This document shows, piece after piece, positions 44,316-54,039 of a stretch of 64,000 bases of DNA. The translations under genes were made by a program, and so were the position numbers. Origin of the DNA: Salipaludibacillus daqingensis (lineage in GTDB: Bacteria; Bacillota; Bacilli; Bacillales; Salisediminibacteriaceae); NCBI RefSeq assembly GCF_029891575.1, contig NZ_JARZHF010000005.1:1-64000 (forward strand), in the 5' to 3' direction. Below the pieces are notes generated by a model. That model did not search any database. It had not been told where the DNA came from and saw only the letters and a list, made by a program, of their open reading frames with translations. Position 1 is the first letter of the stretch. Every line of letters starts with the position of its first letter.

Positions 44316-45455
44316 TTAACCTCTGACAGACATTCCAAAATCACGGATATCAATATCCACCTCCACGTTCACCCGAACACCAGGCCATTCTTCACGCCAA
44401 TTTAGTTCTTCCCATTCTTTAAAAGACATACTATTTCGAACTTTTTTCCCTATCCCCAATGGGTCTACACTGCTTTGCTGAGTGAATGAGATTATTTCTT
44501 CTGCTTTAGTAGTGACATATTCTTCGATCAACTTTTCAATTTCTTTTTGTCCTTCTTCATCTGAAATATCTATATCTCCAATATTTTCTAAAATGGTTCC
44601 TTTCATTTCTACTTCAATATTCACATCAAAACTCTCTTCCATTTTTTCTACACTAATATCTCTTTCTGTGGAAATAGACGTAAATGACACGAGTTCATTT
44701 TTCCCAGTTTCAGGATTTGGTAATGACATATTTAAATCTCCTTGATCAACGTCTTTTTCTAAAAAAAAATAAATAAGCGAATCATCTAACTCTAATTTTG
44801 TTTTATATACATCGTTCTTTAAAAAAGCAAGGCCATTAACAGCCACACCTTCTTCCTCTAACTTAATCATTGGTAATGTAGGATCTTTGCCATCATCTTT
44901 TAAATCCCTTAAAAATTGATACACTTTTATTTCTGGAATGACATTAAAACGTGCTTCTTTTTCAAGAAGTTCGTCTAAGTAAATGGTCGTTCTAGGGTGC
45001 TCATCAAACTCCCTTTCCATCAGTGGGTTTACTTCTCCTTCTACGATCGCTAGTTTAGCTCTAGCTGGAATTTGTGGATCCCGTTCTAACACATCTAATA
45101 AAGGTCTCAATCCATTTTCTACCACTTTTTTACTGTATAACAACAGTCGTAATTGGCCTGACACTATATTTCTTTCCGTTGTTCTAGCATTTAACTGAAT
45201 CCCTTCTTTATTTAATCTTGCTGTTGTGACTCTTGAGATTTTCGGTTTTTCTCGATCAGGTTCGACTAATGGGGCAGACGTTGTTAAACGATACATAACT
45301 TCTTCCCCATCATCCTCTAAATCTTCACCTGCAATAATGTCATAACCTTTTGTTTGGATAAAGGCTAGGTCTTCAATGACTTTTTCGTCAGCGCCACACC
45401 CCGATATCAGCATTAATATGAAAAACATAACTATGTAAGGACTTAGCTTAATCAT
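44316..45455 (-). CDS. spore germination lipoprotein GerC (operon 1)
   Basis: A 379-residue Ger(x)C protein, the C subunit of a GerA-type germinant receptor on the spore inner membrane. The lipoprotein signal ends in LISGC. The family start DLAFIQTKGYD and C-terminal region with RNSMSFKEWEELNWREEWP (corresponding to HxxxPKxWKExxxxWxExF) are present. Its start overlaps the gerB stop by 8 bases. It is third in the order A-B-C. Confidence 0.9.
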   Translation of the reverse strand: MIKLSPYIVMFFILMLISGCGADEKVIEDLAFIQTKGYDIIAGEDLEDDGEEVMYRLTTSAPLVEPDREKPKISRVTTARLNKEGIQLNARTTERNIVSGQLRLLLYSKKVVENGLRPLLDVLERDPQIPARAKLAIVEGEVNPLMEREFDEHPRTTIYLDELLEKEARFNVIPEIKVYQFLRDLKDDGKDPTLPMIKLEEEGVAVNGLAFLKNDVYKTKLELDDSLIYFFLEKDVDQGDLNMSLPNPETGKNELVSFTSISTERDISVEKMEESFDVNIEVEMKGTILENIGDIDISDEEGQKEIEKLIEEYVTTKAEEIISFTQQSSVDPLGIGKKVRNSMSFKEWEELNWREEWPGVRVNVEVDIDIRDFGMSVRG

Positions 45456-46545
45456 GGTCCTTCACCTCGTTCGTTTGATTTTTGGACCGTTTCATAATCA
45501 ATAGGAGAAAAATTGGTAAGACAATCGATATACCAAAGGCTAATTTAGAAAATATATTGACTACTGTTTCTATCTCTCTAGCCGTTTCCATCATGAAACC
45601 TAATAAAAAATTTCCTGTAACTATGATAAAAATAAGCAGACTTTCATTTATATTTATAAAAATTTGCTGTAAAACTTCTTTTGCCGCCCAATAATAAGCC
45701 GTCACAGTCACAACTACTTTCATTAGAAAAAAACTGAAAATTAAGTTGTCAATTCGTTCTAAAAAAGGTACCTTAACATAATCAAGCATTTGAATAACAG
45801 GATATTCGATATCTAAAAGCTGCTGAAAGCTGAAAAAACCAAATGCAATAAAGGTCACAAAAGTATATACTACCGTTGTAAATAAATGACCCAAAGTGAT
45901 CGCTTTTGTAATGTTAATATCCTTTTGTATGTAGGAAGAAAATATAATAAATAGTTCAAAACCTAGAAAAGCTTTTAACACTTCAAAGGACCCATTAATA
46001 AAGTTTGTGTCACCAGCAAAAATAAACGGCGTTAATTGATCAAACTGAAAATCTTTTAAAACAACAAAAGAACTAAAAAGGGTCCAAATCGTTAGAAAGA
46101 AAAAAACAGTTGTTCCTTTCACAAATCCTTCGAACCCACTAACTAATATAAAAAAAGCGATTACTGCTAATATACCTTTAAAGATATATTGAGGAGTATT
46201 AGGAAAAGACATCATTTGAATAATTTGAAAATAATTAGCACCAACACTGCAACCTAAAACCGCCCACGTCCCTGCTAAAAATATATAAATTGGATATCTA
46301 AGAACTTTTGGCATGACCTTGTCTATCCTATCTAATGGAGAAGTACGTTTCATTTTTTTGCAAACGTGTCCAAGTAATATTATCTGCCCTAAGAGAACGA
46401 TTGAAATGACCGGGATAGCTAACCATCCGTTATAACCGAAGTTTTCTGCCATTAGACGAGGAAGAACAAAAAATGTTATGCCAGACTGCAACATGTAAGT
46501 TAAAATCGTGAAGTCTATCGTTGAAAAGTTCGTTTTTGTATTCAT
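45448..46545 (-). CDS. endospore germination permease GerB (operon 1)
   Basis: A 365-residue membrane protein of the GerAB/ArcD/ProY type in the APC superfamily, with ten hydrophobic segments. It binds the germinant in characterised receptors. LPRLMAENFGYNGWLAIPV near residue 29 corresponds to the family's conserved TM1-TM2 region. It starts 12 bases after the gerA stop and overlaps gerC. The germinant cannot be predicted. Confidence 0.9.
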   Translation of the reverse strand: MNTKTNFSTIDFTILTYMLQSGITFFVLPRLMAENFGYNGWLAIPVISIVLLGQIILLGHVCKKMKRTSPLDRIDKVMPKVLRYPIYIFLAGTWAVLGCSVGANYFQIIQMMSFPNTPQYIFKGILAVIAFFILVSGFEGFVKGTTVFFFLTIWTLFSSFVVLKDFQFDQLTPFIFAGDTNFINGSFEVLKAFLGFELFIIFSSYIQKDINITKAITLGHLFTTVVYTFVTFIAFGFFSFQQLLDIEYPVIQMLDYVKVPFLERIDNLIFSFFLMKVVVTVTAYYWAAKEVLQQIFININESLLIFIIVTGNFLLGFMMETAREIETVVNIFSKLAFGISIVLPIFLLLIMKRSKNQTNEVKDHD

Positions 46546-46557
46546 TCTCCTCGCCCC

Positions 46558-48045
46558 TTACTCTTTGACTTTTGTGCGAATCTTATTTTTCACATCGGCT
46601 TGGTTCGGTCTTTCTGTCATCGCCCAATAAGGGGCTCTAAGAAATACGTCTTTGAAGTCTTTAAGAATTAAAGGCGTAATTGGGGTTAAATATGGTTTAT
46701 TTATTGAGGTAAGAGTAGCTAAGTGAAACGCCACCACTGTTATTCCGATTACGATACCGATGTTTCCCAGTATCCCAGCTAAAATAATAAAACCAAACCG
46801 GATAAGTCGAATAGATCCACTCATGATATAACTGGGGATGACAAACGAAGCAATGGCAGATGTTGCTACAGCGATAATTAATATATCACTTGTAAATCCC
46901 GCTGCAACAGCTGCTTGTCCGATGACAATCCCACCTACAATACCAATCGTTTGACCAACTTTTGTTGGTAGTCTTGCCCCCGCTTCCCTTAATAATTCAA
47001 TCGTAAATTCCATAAGGAGTGCCTCGATAATCGGTGGAAACGGGACAGCCTTTCGAGACTCTGCTAAAGGGATCAGCAATTGGTCAGGAATTATTTCATA
47101 ATGAAAAGTTGTGGCGGATACATAGAGAGCAGTAAATAAAATCGTAATAATAAACGAAACAAAACGGAGCAAACGAATACTAGACCCAATAACCCAACGA
47201 TTATAATAGTCGTCCGGCGATTGGAAAAATTCTACAAATGAGCTCGGTGCTGAAATCACAGCCGGACTGCTATCAACAGCCAAAATTAATTTTCCAGCTA
47301 ACAATTTAGAACATGCCACATCAGGTCGTTCCGTTGTTTGAAATTGTGGAAACACAGAGTTAGGTGAATCTTCCAGGATTTGTACAAAAGTATTCGCCTC
47401 AAATACACCATCTGTTTCAATATTTTCAACTCTTCTTTTCATCTCTTCAATGATTTGGTCATTCGCAATGTCTTTTATATAAAGAAAATATACTTCCGAT
47501 TTCGACACTTCACCAACTACCATTTTTTCACACTTCAAATGAGAACTTCGGACACGTTTACGAATTAAGGACACATTTTTCCCTGCTGATTCTACAAAGC
47601 CGTCATGAGGACCTGTAATAACCGTTTCCGTTTCTGATTCCTCTATAGACCTCCCTTCTGGCCCATACATTTCAATCAAATAACCTTTCCCTTCAAGAAA
47701 AAACCCAACAGACCCTGCAACAATCCCTAAAATCATATCTTTGTTAGTCGTCACTTCTTCAAAATGCTCTTGTGCCAAATATTCTCTTAATTGGTGATTA
47801 TCCATTTTTGTAATAGAACGAATGACATCTCGTTCGAACTCTTCCGTGTTTAACAAGCTTGCAAAAAATAGAGCAAATCCATCATTTGATGTAAATGTTC
47901 GTTTATTAAAGTCCGCACAATTATCAAAGTTATTTAGCACATGGTGAAATGATAAGGATTCACTGTCTTGAGATTTCTTCTCTTTTTGTTCTTTATCCTC
48001 TTCCTTTGTCTTCTTTTTGTTCCTCCAAAAATCAAAGATACTCAT
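46558..48045 (-). CDS. spore germination protein GerA (operon 1)
   Basis: A 495-residue A subunit. A soluble N-terminal domain (about 30-275) with VITGPHDGFVES and LIRKRVRSSHLK is followed by membrane segments from about 285, including FPPIIEALLMEFTIELLREAGARLP and TPITPLILKDFKD near the end. The ATG at 48045 (MSIFDFW) has GGTGG upstream. It starts a three-gene operon; a sigma-G promoter is expected, and a weak match is listed separately. Confidence 0.9.
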   Translation of the reverse strand: MSIFDFWRNKKKTKEEDKEQKEKKSQDSESLSFHHVLNNFDNCADFNKRTFTSNDGFALFFASLLNTEEFERDVIRSITKMDNHQLREYLAQEHFEEVTTNKDMILGIVAGSVGFFLEGKGYLIEMYGPEGRSIEESETETVITGPHDGFVESAGKNVSLIRKRVRSSHLKCEKMVVGEVSKSEVYFLYIKDIANDQIIEEMKRRVENIETDGVFEANTFVQILEDSPNSVFPQFQTTERPDVACSKLLAGKLILAVDSSPAVISAPSSFVEFFQSPDDYYNRWVIGSSIRLLRFVSFIITILFTALYVSATTFHYEIIPDQLLIPLAESRKAVPFPPIIEALLMEFTIELLREAGARLPTKVGQTIGIVGGIVIGQAAVAAGFTSDILIIAVATSAIASFVIPSYIMSGSIRLIRFGFIILAGILGNIGIVIGITVVAFHLATLTSINKPYLTPITPLILKDFKDVFLRAPYWAMTERPNQADVKNKIRTKVKE

Positions 48046-48079
48046 AGCACATTCCACCAATACGAAATGAATTTTCACT

Positions 48080-48115
48080 AAAATTTCTTTGTATTATAAT
48101 GCTAAATAAATGTAA
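48080..48115 (-). promoter_or_regulatory. weak candidate forespore promoter of ger operon 1
   Basis: On the minus strand GGAATT and, 18-19 bases later, CATTATA match the sigma-G -35 and -10 only in part (about 4/6 and 5/7). The same region also reads as TATAAT, so the call is tentative and boundaries are approximate. Confidence 0.25.
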
Positions 48116-48129
48116 TCCTAAATTCCGTT

Positions 48130-48651
48130 TCAATACATGAAATGTTTTATTCGCAAAGACGATAGAATGAATCGTTTATAATAATAAGCAGTCGAAATGA
48201 ACGACAAACCTAATGTAACCCACGGCTTAACTAGAAAGAGTTGGCAAAAAGTGTACATTTGCACATACAACAATGTTGACCATCTCATTTTCCAATTATG
48301 GTAAAAAGAGATGGCATGCCATTTATGCCCAAAGAATTCAATGATGGAAGAACCAACAGTCCATTTGATCACGTACGTGAATTTTTTTAATAATGATTGA
48401 GGTCTGTTTGCTAAAAACAGTAAAATTAATAAGGGCATAATGATAAAGAGATGATAATATGTCAACGTTTTACGATTCATTTGTTTAGAGTTAAATTCCC
48501 AAGGTAATGGATGCATTTTATGAGATATCACATAAAAAAGCCCGTTAAACATCACGACATAAAGGATTCCAGGAGCTGTTCCCCTTATTTGCTGCCATGT
48601 TTTAAATCGAATATTTAATATCAATAGTGCTAGACCAGACATTAAATGCAT
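48130..48651 (-). CDS. CBO0543-family-like membrane protein
   Basis: A 173-residue protein with about four or five membrane segments and a central HKWHAISFYHNWKMRWSTLLYVQMY stretch, shorter parts of which I recall from the CBO0543 family of spore-formers. Function is unknown. The ATG at 48651 follows AGCAGG at 7 bases, which lies in the gap after the upstream gene. It is 78 bases upstream of ger operon 1 on the same strand and 15 bases after its partner, so it may share their transcript. Confidence 0.6.
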   Translation of the reverse strand: MHLMSGLALLILNIRFKTWQQIRGTAPGILYVVMFNGLFYVISHKMHPLPWEFNSKQMNRKTLTYYHLFIIMPLLILLFLANRPQSLLKKFTYVIKWTVGSSIIEFFGHKWHAISFYHNWKMRWSTLLYVQMYTFCQLFLVKPWVTLGLSFISTAYYYKRFILSSLRIKHFMY

Positions 48652-48666
48652 ACACAAACCTGCTTT

Positions 48667-49176
48667 CTAATAGATATTTTCTGCTTCATTTTTATGCTGT
48701 TGTTTACTAATTTTTCTAACAACAGCAATGATAATTCGCGTGAATGATGATTTAAACACAACAAAAATAAATGTATGGTACCATTTCCATTTATCTCCCC
48801 ATTGAATTAAACGTGTTTTTCTTTCAGCAACTGTTTCTATAGCGGTTAAAGGGATAACAATTAGAAAAAGCTTAATAAAAGCTTTTAATGGACTGTCCTT
48901 GATCGTTATTTGATTGTAAATGATCGTGAAAGTAGGATAAAGAATGTAATCAAATACGATATGAAATTTAAAATATTTTGGTAATAATCTGTTTGGGTAC
49001 TTTAGGAGATTATTCCGGACAAGGATTTGATCTATAAATCCATTACTTAATCCATCTAAAAAAAATACGAACAGCCAGTCTTTAATTGGGGGTTTTCTAA
49101 GCAAAAAAGGAACCATTCCTAGAGCAAAAACCATCATAGTTCGAAGGAGATTTTTTTCTGTTTTCTTACTTAACAA
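48667..49176 (-). CDS. CBO0543-family-like membrane protein, partner
   Basis: A protein of about 169 residues with four membrane segments, a basic start and end, and WGDKWKWYHTFIFVVFKSSFTR near the C-terminus, which resembles CBO0543 proteins in its Trp-Tyr-His run. Start choice is unsure: TTG at 49176 is well spaced from GGAG, while GTG at 49185 directly abuts it. It is the first of two similar-sized membrane genes. Upstream to 49435 I see no other gene. Confidence 0.55.
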   Translation of the reverse strand: MLSKKTEKNLLRTMMVFALGMVPFLLRKPPIKDWLFVFFLDGLSNGFIDQILVRNNLLKYPNRLLPKYFKFHIVFDYILYPTFTIIYNQITIKDSPLKAFIKLFLIVIPLTAIETVAERKTRLIQWGDKWKWYHTFIFVVFKSSFTRIIIAVVRKISKQQHKNEAENIY

Positions 49177-49435
49177 ATGCCTCACTCCATTCCATAAATT
49201 AGCGAAATGTCTTTTTGTTATTGTCCACGCTACAACTGGAATTTATGAAATGCAGATTTAACCAATTAATTTGAATACAATTTATCGATACGTTTTATGT
49301 GGATTAATATTATGATTTAAAGATTAATTAGTAAATATAGGCGAGTTTTTAATCCTTTTAAAGTGGACATATTAAAAACAGGTGAATAACACTAATACTG
49401 TAATTGTAAGAATGCATGATGAGGCGGGGATTTTT

Positions 49436-49672
49436 ATGACTAAAATAATCGGAATCTTTATTTTTTACTTTGTTGCTATGTCATCTCTAATCGTATATTT
49501 AGATTTATTAGTGGGTATCCCTTTGAATACAAGCATACCTCATATTTTAAACCCCTTTGCAGTAACGGATAAAGGAGAACGAGCTTTTCTCTTTATCTTT
49601 TTGATAGCCGCTCTTTTGGTCCCCCTTAAACATTACTTCAAACATTTAGTTTCAATATTTAGTAGCAACTAA
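49436..49672 (+). CDS. small two-TM protein, possible germinant receptor D subunit
   Basis: A 78-residue protein with hydrophobic segments at about 3-27 and 52-71 and a polar loop between. Small two-helix D proteins of 55-80 residues are known beside ger operons in several Bacillus species and modulate germination. This one lies five bases from the end of gerB of operon 2, on the opposite strand. The ATG at 49436 follows GAGGCGGGG. The D-subunit role is inference from size, topology and location. Confidence 0.6.
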   Translation: MTKIIGIFIFYFVAMSSLIVYLDLLVGIPLNTSIPHILNPFAVTDKGERAFLFIFLIAALLVPLKHYFKHLVSIFSSN

Positions 49673-49677
49673 TATTT

Positions 49678-50784
49678 TTAAGAATGACTTTTAATCGTAA
49701 ACTTTTTTTTAATAAGCGTAATCATTAATAATGCTGTAGGGATATAAAACTGAAAAGGTAAATGCAAATAGTTTGGTACTATTTTTAATCCAATTTCTAT
49801 GTGTTCAGAAAAATTCTCAGCTATAGAAATAGAACTAACTAAGACAATGATACTCATTGGCATTATTAATTTTTGATATTGATTGACTTTAAACAAAGTA
49901 GTAGCACCATAAACCCCTGCAAAAAAAAATATTGCAATTTTAAAGAACATTCCAACAATTAATGAGATAACGGCTAATGCATCTAACCTTTCCAAAAAAT
50001 CTCCTACTCGAATTTTACTTATGGCTGAGAGCAAAGGATAAGAAGAACGCTCTACGATATCAATACCGAGTACAGCAATATTCATCATCGTAGCAAATGC
50101 AATTAGTACACCACTAAAAACCAATCCAATAAGTCCTACTTTTAGCGTATATTTTTGATTATGTAAATAAGGAAACACCATTGTAAATACAATAATTTCA
50201 CCAAATGGAAATGTTAATAAAGTCGGAACGGCGCCTTTTATTACCGGTGTCCATCCTTCTCCTAAAATTGGAAGTAAATTGTCGGTTTCTACTTCACCCG
50301 AAATAAAAAAAAGCGTATTAACAATAACACCGATAAACATTAATAAAAGAAAGTAAAACTCCCCTGTTCTCGCTAACACTTCTATTCCAAGGTAAATAAC
50401 ATACGCGATGGACAGTGTCATCAACAAATTAATGATAAACAATGGAGTTTGAGGGAAAATTGCCGTAACTAAAAGATCTCCAAAATCTCTTAACACTCTT
50501 GTAGCAATATATAGAAAATAAAGGCTGTATAAAAATCCAACGAACCATCCTAAGTGTTTCCCCAATATTTTTGGTAGGTATTCTATTAATGATAATTCAG
50601 GGAATTGTTTATATAAATGATAGTAAATAATAAATACAAACAATCCACCAATTAATCCAAGCATGATTGACATCCATGCATCTTGTTTAGCTTCTACTCC
50701 AGGTGCCACAACAATCGCACTGCCTAATTGGAAAAGGACAATTAAAACAAACAGTTGAAAAGGAGTGATTTTTATATTTTCCAC
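49678..50784 (-). CDS. endospore germination permease GerB (operon 2)
   Basis: A 368-residue GerAB-type permease with ten hydrophobic segments. ENIKITPFQLFVLIVLFQLG at the start and APGVEAKQDAWMSIMLG fit the family. The start is GTG at 50784, six bases after GGGGGGGAG; earlier codons in frame have no ribosome site. It is the last gene of operon 2, in order A-C-B, and 108 bases separate it from gerC. It is clearly divergent from the operon 1 permease. Confidence 0.9.
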   Translation of the reverse strand: MENIKITPFQLFVLIVLFQLGSAIVVAPGVEAKQDAWMSIMLGLIGGLFVFIIYYHLYKQFPELSLIEYLPKILGKHLGWFVGFLYSLYFLYIATRVLRDFGDLLVTAIFPQTPLFIINLLMTLSIAYVIYLGIEVLARTGEFYFLLLMFIGVIVNTLFFISGEVETDNLLPILGEGWTPVIKGAVPTLLTFPFGEIIVFTMVFPYLHNQKYTLKVGLIGLVFSGVLIAFATMMNIAVLGIDIVERSSYPLLSAISKIRVGDFLERLDALAVISLIVGMFFKIAIFFFAGVYGATTLFKVNQYQKLIMPMSIIVLVSSISIAENFSEHIEIGLKIVPNYLHLPFQFYIPTALLMITLIKKKFTIKSHS

Positions 50785-50892
50785 AGAGCTCCCCCCCTTT
50801 ATAACGATTACGACCATGGTTAATTTTTTTCACTACTATTCAAATGTATTTTTATGATTTATATTTTTACTATGTTTCCCTACATGTGCTTG

Positions 50893-52101
50893 TTATTCAT
50901 TCGTTTTATTTTGATATGAATTGTTCCTCATTCCTGATCGGCGAATGTATGAGGAAACATGAACATTCACTTCTAGTTTTGCAAACATTTCAGGCCATTT
51001 TTTTTCGTTCTCTTTCCAATATTTAGGGTTCTGTCGATGTAATACCTCCCCAAATCCAAAAATATCCGTCTCACTTTCTTGTGCTTTAGTAATTACTTTT
51101 TCTACTATCTTTTTGATATTTTCTTCAAGTAATTTTTCTAATTCTTGAATTTCTTTGTGTTTTGTAATATCTTTTGAGCAATTGATTTCATCTAAAATCC
51201 CTTCTTGACCTATAGAAACATCAATGACTGGATTTCCATTGTTAATCTTTGATCGAATGTCTGAATTTGCTTTTTTCGTTTCAATCGCAATTGCATCTTT
51301 TTTTCCATCGCATTCAACATTATTAATCGCTCCTTCTATCTGTCCTAAAACCCACAATGCTCCTTTAACTTCTTCATCCTCTAGCCATCCAATTAATTTT
51401 TCATCTTTAAATATTCCCATTCCATTTATTTCTAATAGCGCGTCAGGTACTGATTGCTGTATTGTTTCTTTTTTAATAGCTGATTTATTATCACCCTGTA
51501 TTTTTACACCACTTAAAAGCAATTCTTTTCCACCACTAGATAAATCACGAACAACATCATCAACGTCCATGACCATGTTTTCGCCTAGTCGTTTCTCTAT
51601 TACCTCAATCTGATCCGTTAGTTTCGTTGCAGAAATCCTTTGAATTGGAGTTTGAACCATTAAGACCTCTCTAGCATCTGCCTCTCTCGCGATCATAACG
51701 TTTGCATTCGTCCGTGCTTGTGAATCTCTTTCAAACCAATCGATAACACGATCAAGACCTTTCGTCTCTGCAAATTTCTCGTTTATTATAATTAAAGTCA
51801 TGTGAGGAAAATATACTTGCCTCGGCAGCGTTTCTAATACATTTCTCATCGCTTCAGCTAATGTATTACCTGTCGAAGTATAAACAAGTGTCGTTGTAGC
51901 GTCTCTTCCTGCACCTTCTTGACCTATCGCCACCTCGCTAGAATTAGCGACTTGAAGGGAGACAAGTAATTCCCCCTCCTCTGTTTCATCAATTCCAACA
52001 GCCGATACTATCGTCAAGTCTGTTAATTCTTTTGCATTCCAACAACTTGTTAACAATAAAGGTATGATTAATAATATATGTAAGTCCATCCTTTTAGACA
52101 T
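50893..52101 (-). CDS. spore germination lipoprotein GerC (operon 2)
   Basis: A 402-residue Ger(x)C protein. The signal ends in LLTSC, followed by WNAKELTDLTIVSAVGID, the classic family start. LPRQVYFPHMTLIIINEK and the C-terminal RQNPKYWKENEKKWPEMFAKLEVNV are conserved. It is anchored in the spore inner membrane with GerA and GerB. It lies 63 bases after the gerA stop. Confidence 0.93.
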   Translation of the reverse strand: MSKRMDLHILLIIPLLLTSCWNAKELTDLTIVSAVGIDETEEGELLVSLQVANSSEVAIGQEGAGRDATTTLVYTSTGNTLAEAMRNVLETLPRQVYFPHMTLIIINEKFAETKGLDRVIDWFERDSQARTNANVMIAREADAREVLMVQTPIQRISATKLTDQIEVIEKRLGENMVMDVDDVVRDLSSGGKELLLSGVKIQGDNKSAIKKETIQQSVPDALLEINGMGIFKDEKLIGWLEDEEVKGALWVLGQIEGAINNVECDGKKDAIAIETKKANSDIRSKINNGNPVIDVSIGQEGILDEINCSKDITKHKEIQELEKLLEENIKKIVEKVITKAQESETDIFGFGEVLHRQNPKYWKENEKKWPEMFAKLEVNVHVSSYIRRSGMRNNSYQNKTNE

Positions 52102-52164
52102 TACCTAATCTCCTTTTTTAATGGGGATGCTTTAAATTCTCTTTGGATAAAAACAATTCATTGC

Positions 52165-53706
52165 TTACTTATTAAATATTTTTTTCGGGAGACGAAACAA
52201 TCCGTCTTTATGATTTTCAGGGATAAATGGCGCAAAAGGGGCTAAATAAGGCGCTCCAAATGACCGTAAACTGGCTAAATGTGCTACAAGGGCAATGAGC
52301 CCAATTGTAATCCCATATAACCCCATCGTTGCGGCTAATATCATCATCGCAAACCTAAGAATTCTTCCTGCAATTGCTAGGTTATAAGCAGGTGTTGTGA
52401 AACTGGCAATTGCTGTTCCTGCTACAACAATAACCATTGCTGCAGAAACAATCCCTGCCTGCACTGCCGCCTGTCCTATCACGAGTGCGCCAACAATTGA
52501 CACCGCCTGTCCAATTGCACGTGGCATTCGGACTCCTGCTTCTCTTAATATTTCAAAAGTAGTTTCCATAATTAATGCTTCAATAAATGCAGGAAATGGG
52601 ATACCTTCTCGTTGGGCTGCTAAACTGATGACCAACCTCGTTGGAATTAAATCTTGATGAAACGTAATTAGCGCAATATAAAGGGATGGACCCAATACAG
52701 CTATCGTAAAACTAATATATCTTAATATTCGGATTAGTGTTGAGATGTCATATCGTTGATAATAATCCTCAGCTGATTTGAAGAATTGGGAGAAAGTGAC
52801 CGGAACTATAAGGACAAAAGGTGAACCATCTACAATGATAACTATCTTTCCTTCTGTAAGAGAATTAGCTGCAGTATCAGGGCGTTCCGTATTATAAACT
52901 GTTGGAAAAATTGTTAATGTTTTGTCTTGAATGAATTCTTCTATAGTAGCCGAATTTAATAAATGTTCCACATCAATTTTATTTATTCTTCTCCTAACTT
53001 CTTGCACTAATTTAGCATTCGTGATGCCGTTCATATATATAATCGCCACATCTGTCTGACTAGAATTCCCAAGTTGAAACATTTCAAATTGCATCTTAGG
53101 ACTTTTAATACGCCTTCTAATCAACGCCATATTTGTGAACACAGATTCAATAAAAGCATCTTTTGCACCCCGAATAGCTACTTCAGCTTTTGGTTCTTCA
53201 ACAGATCTCCATTCTCCACCCTCTGTTGAACCTATGAAAGCCTGATTGATTCCATCCACGAATAAAATCGTATTTCCTGATAACAAATGATGAATTATTT
53301 TGTCCCAATCTGTTTCCATTTTCACTTCACTAACGGTTAATAATTGTTTTTCTATTAAATGTTCTAACGTTGTATTCGAAAATTCCTTTGCCTCTTCCAA
53401 ATCAAACGAATCATTTAGCAACGATTTAAGCATAAAATCACTGACTTGTTCATTATCTACTAAGCCATTGATAAAAAAAGCGACACCTTTTATTAATGGC
53501 TTAGTATTTATGATTATTTCTCGCTCAATTAAATCACTTGTTCCACCCATGGTATTATTCATTTTTTCCACGTGAGCTTCTATGCTAGATTTTTGCTGAG
53601 CTCCCGATTCGTCTTTTGATTCACTAAAGGTATCAACATCTGCTCCTTTTTTTCTTTTAATAAGAGATTTCAACGGTATCGCTCTTTTAAATTGGGTCGT
53701 TTTCAT
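52165..53706 (-). CDS. spore germination protein GerA (operon 2)
   Basis: A 513-residue A subunit. VAIRGAKDAFIESVFTNMAL with IRRRIKSP, NTERPDTAANSLTEGKIVIIVDGSPF and the membrane part from about 310 (FPAFIEALIMETTFEILREAGVRMP) are family hallmarks; the end, LAPFAPFIPENHKDGLFRLP, is also typical. The ATG at 53706 is five bases after AAGGAGG. It heads the operon A-C-B. Confidence 0.93.
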   Translation of the reverse strand: MKTTQFKRAIPLKSLIKRKKGADVDTFSESKDESGAQQKSSIEAHVEKMNNTMGGTSDLIEREIIINTKPLIKGVAFFINGLVDNEQVSDFMLKSLLNDSFDLEEAKEFSNTTLEHLIEKQLLTVSEVKMETDWDKIIHHLLSGNTILFVDGINQAFIGSTEGGEWRSVEEPKAEVAIRGAKDAFIESVFTNMALIRRRIKSPKMQFEMFQLGNSSQTDVAIIYMNGITNAKLVQEVRRRINKIDVEHLLNSATIEEFIQDKTLTIFPTVYNTERPDTAANSLTEGKIVIIVDGSPFVLIVPVTFSQFFKSAEDYYQRYDISTLIRILRYISFTIAVLGPSLYIALITFHQDLIPTRLVISLAAQREGIPFPAFIEALIMETTFEILREAGVRMPRAIGQAVSIVGALVIGQAAVQAGIVSAAMVIVVAGTAIASFTTPAYNLAIAGRILRFAMMILAATMGLYGITIGLIALVAHLASLRSFGAPYLAPFAPFIPENHKDGLFRLPKKIFNK

Positions 53707-54039
53707 CCCTTCCTCCTTCATTGCACCTTTTCATTTCCTGACATTATTTTCTCTCTATATTAAATTATTATACGAGTGTTTATTCTTCTCGTACTTTCTG
53801 TCACTGAACAATTGCTAAATGAACCATTGTATGAGTAAAAAATTTAATAAACTACTCCATTGTAAAAAAGAATTCTTTCCTTTTTGATAAATCATTGGTA
53901 GGTTTAACTATAGATTAAGCATTCATGAAGTTGAGAAAGATCATTTCGATTACTAATAAAAGCATGAATAAATAGAGATTAATCGGGAAAAGACATAGTA
54001 TAAGCTTAATAATCTAATATCAAAAAAAGAGGGTAAAAC
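53707..54039. other. 333-bp divergent intergenic region
   Basis: It separates gerA of operon 2 from dbpA. No gene was seen. A possible plus-strand promoter for dbpA is TTGAGA (53931-53936), 17 bases, TAATAA (53954-53959). A forespore promoter for the ger operon could not be found with confidence. Confidence 0.4.
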
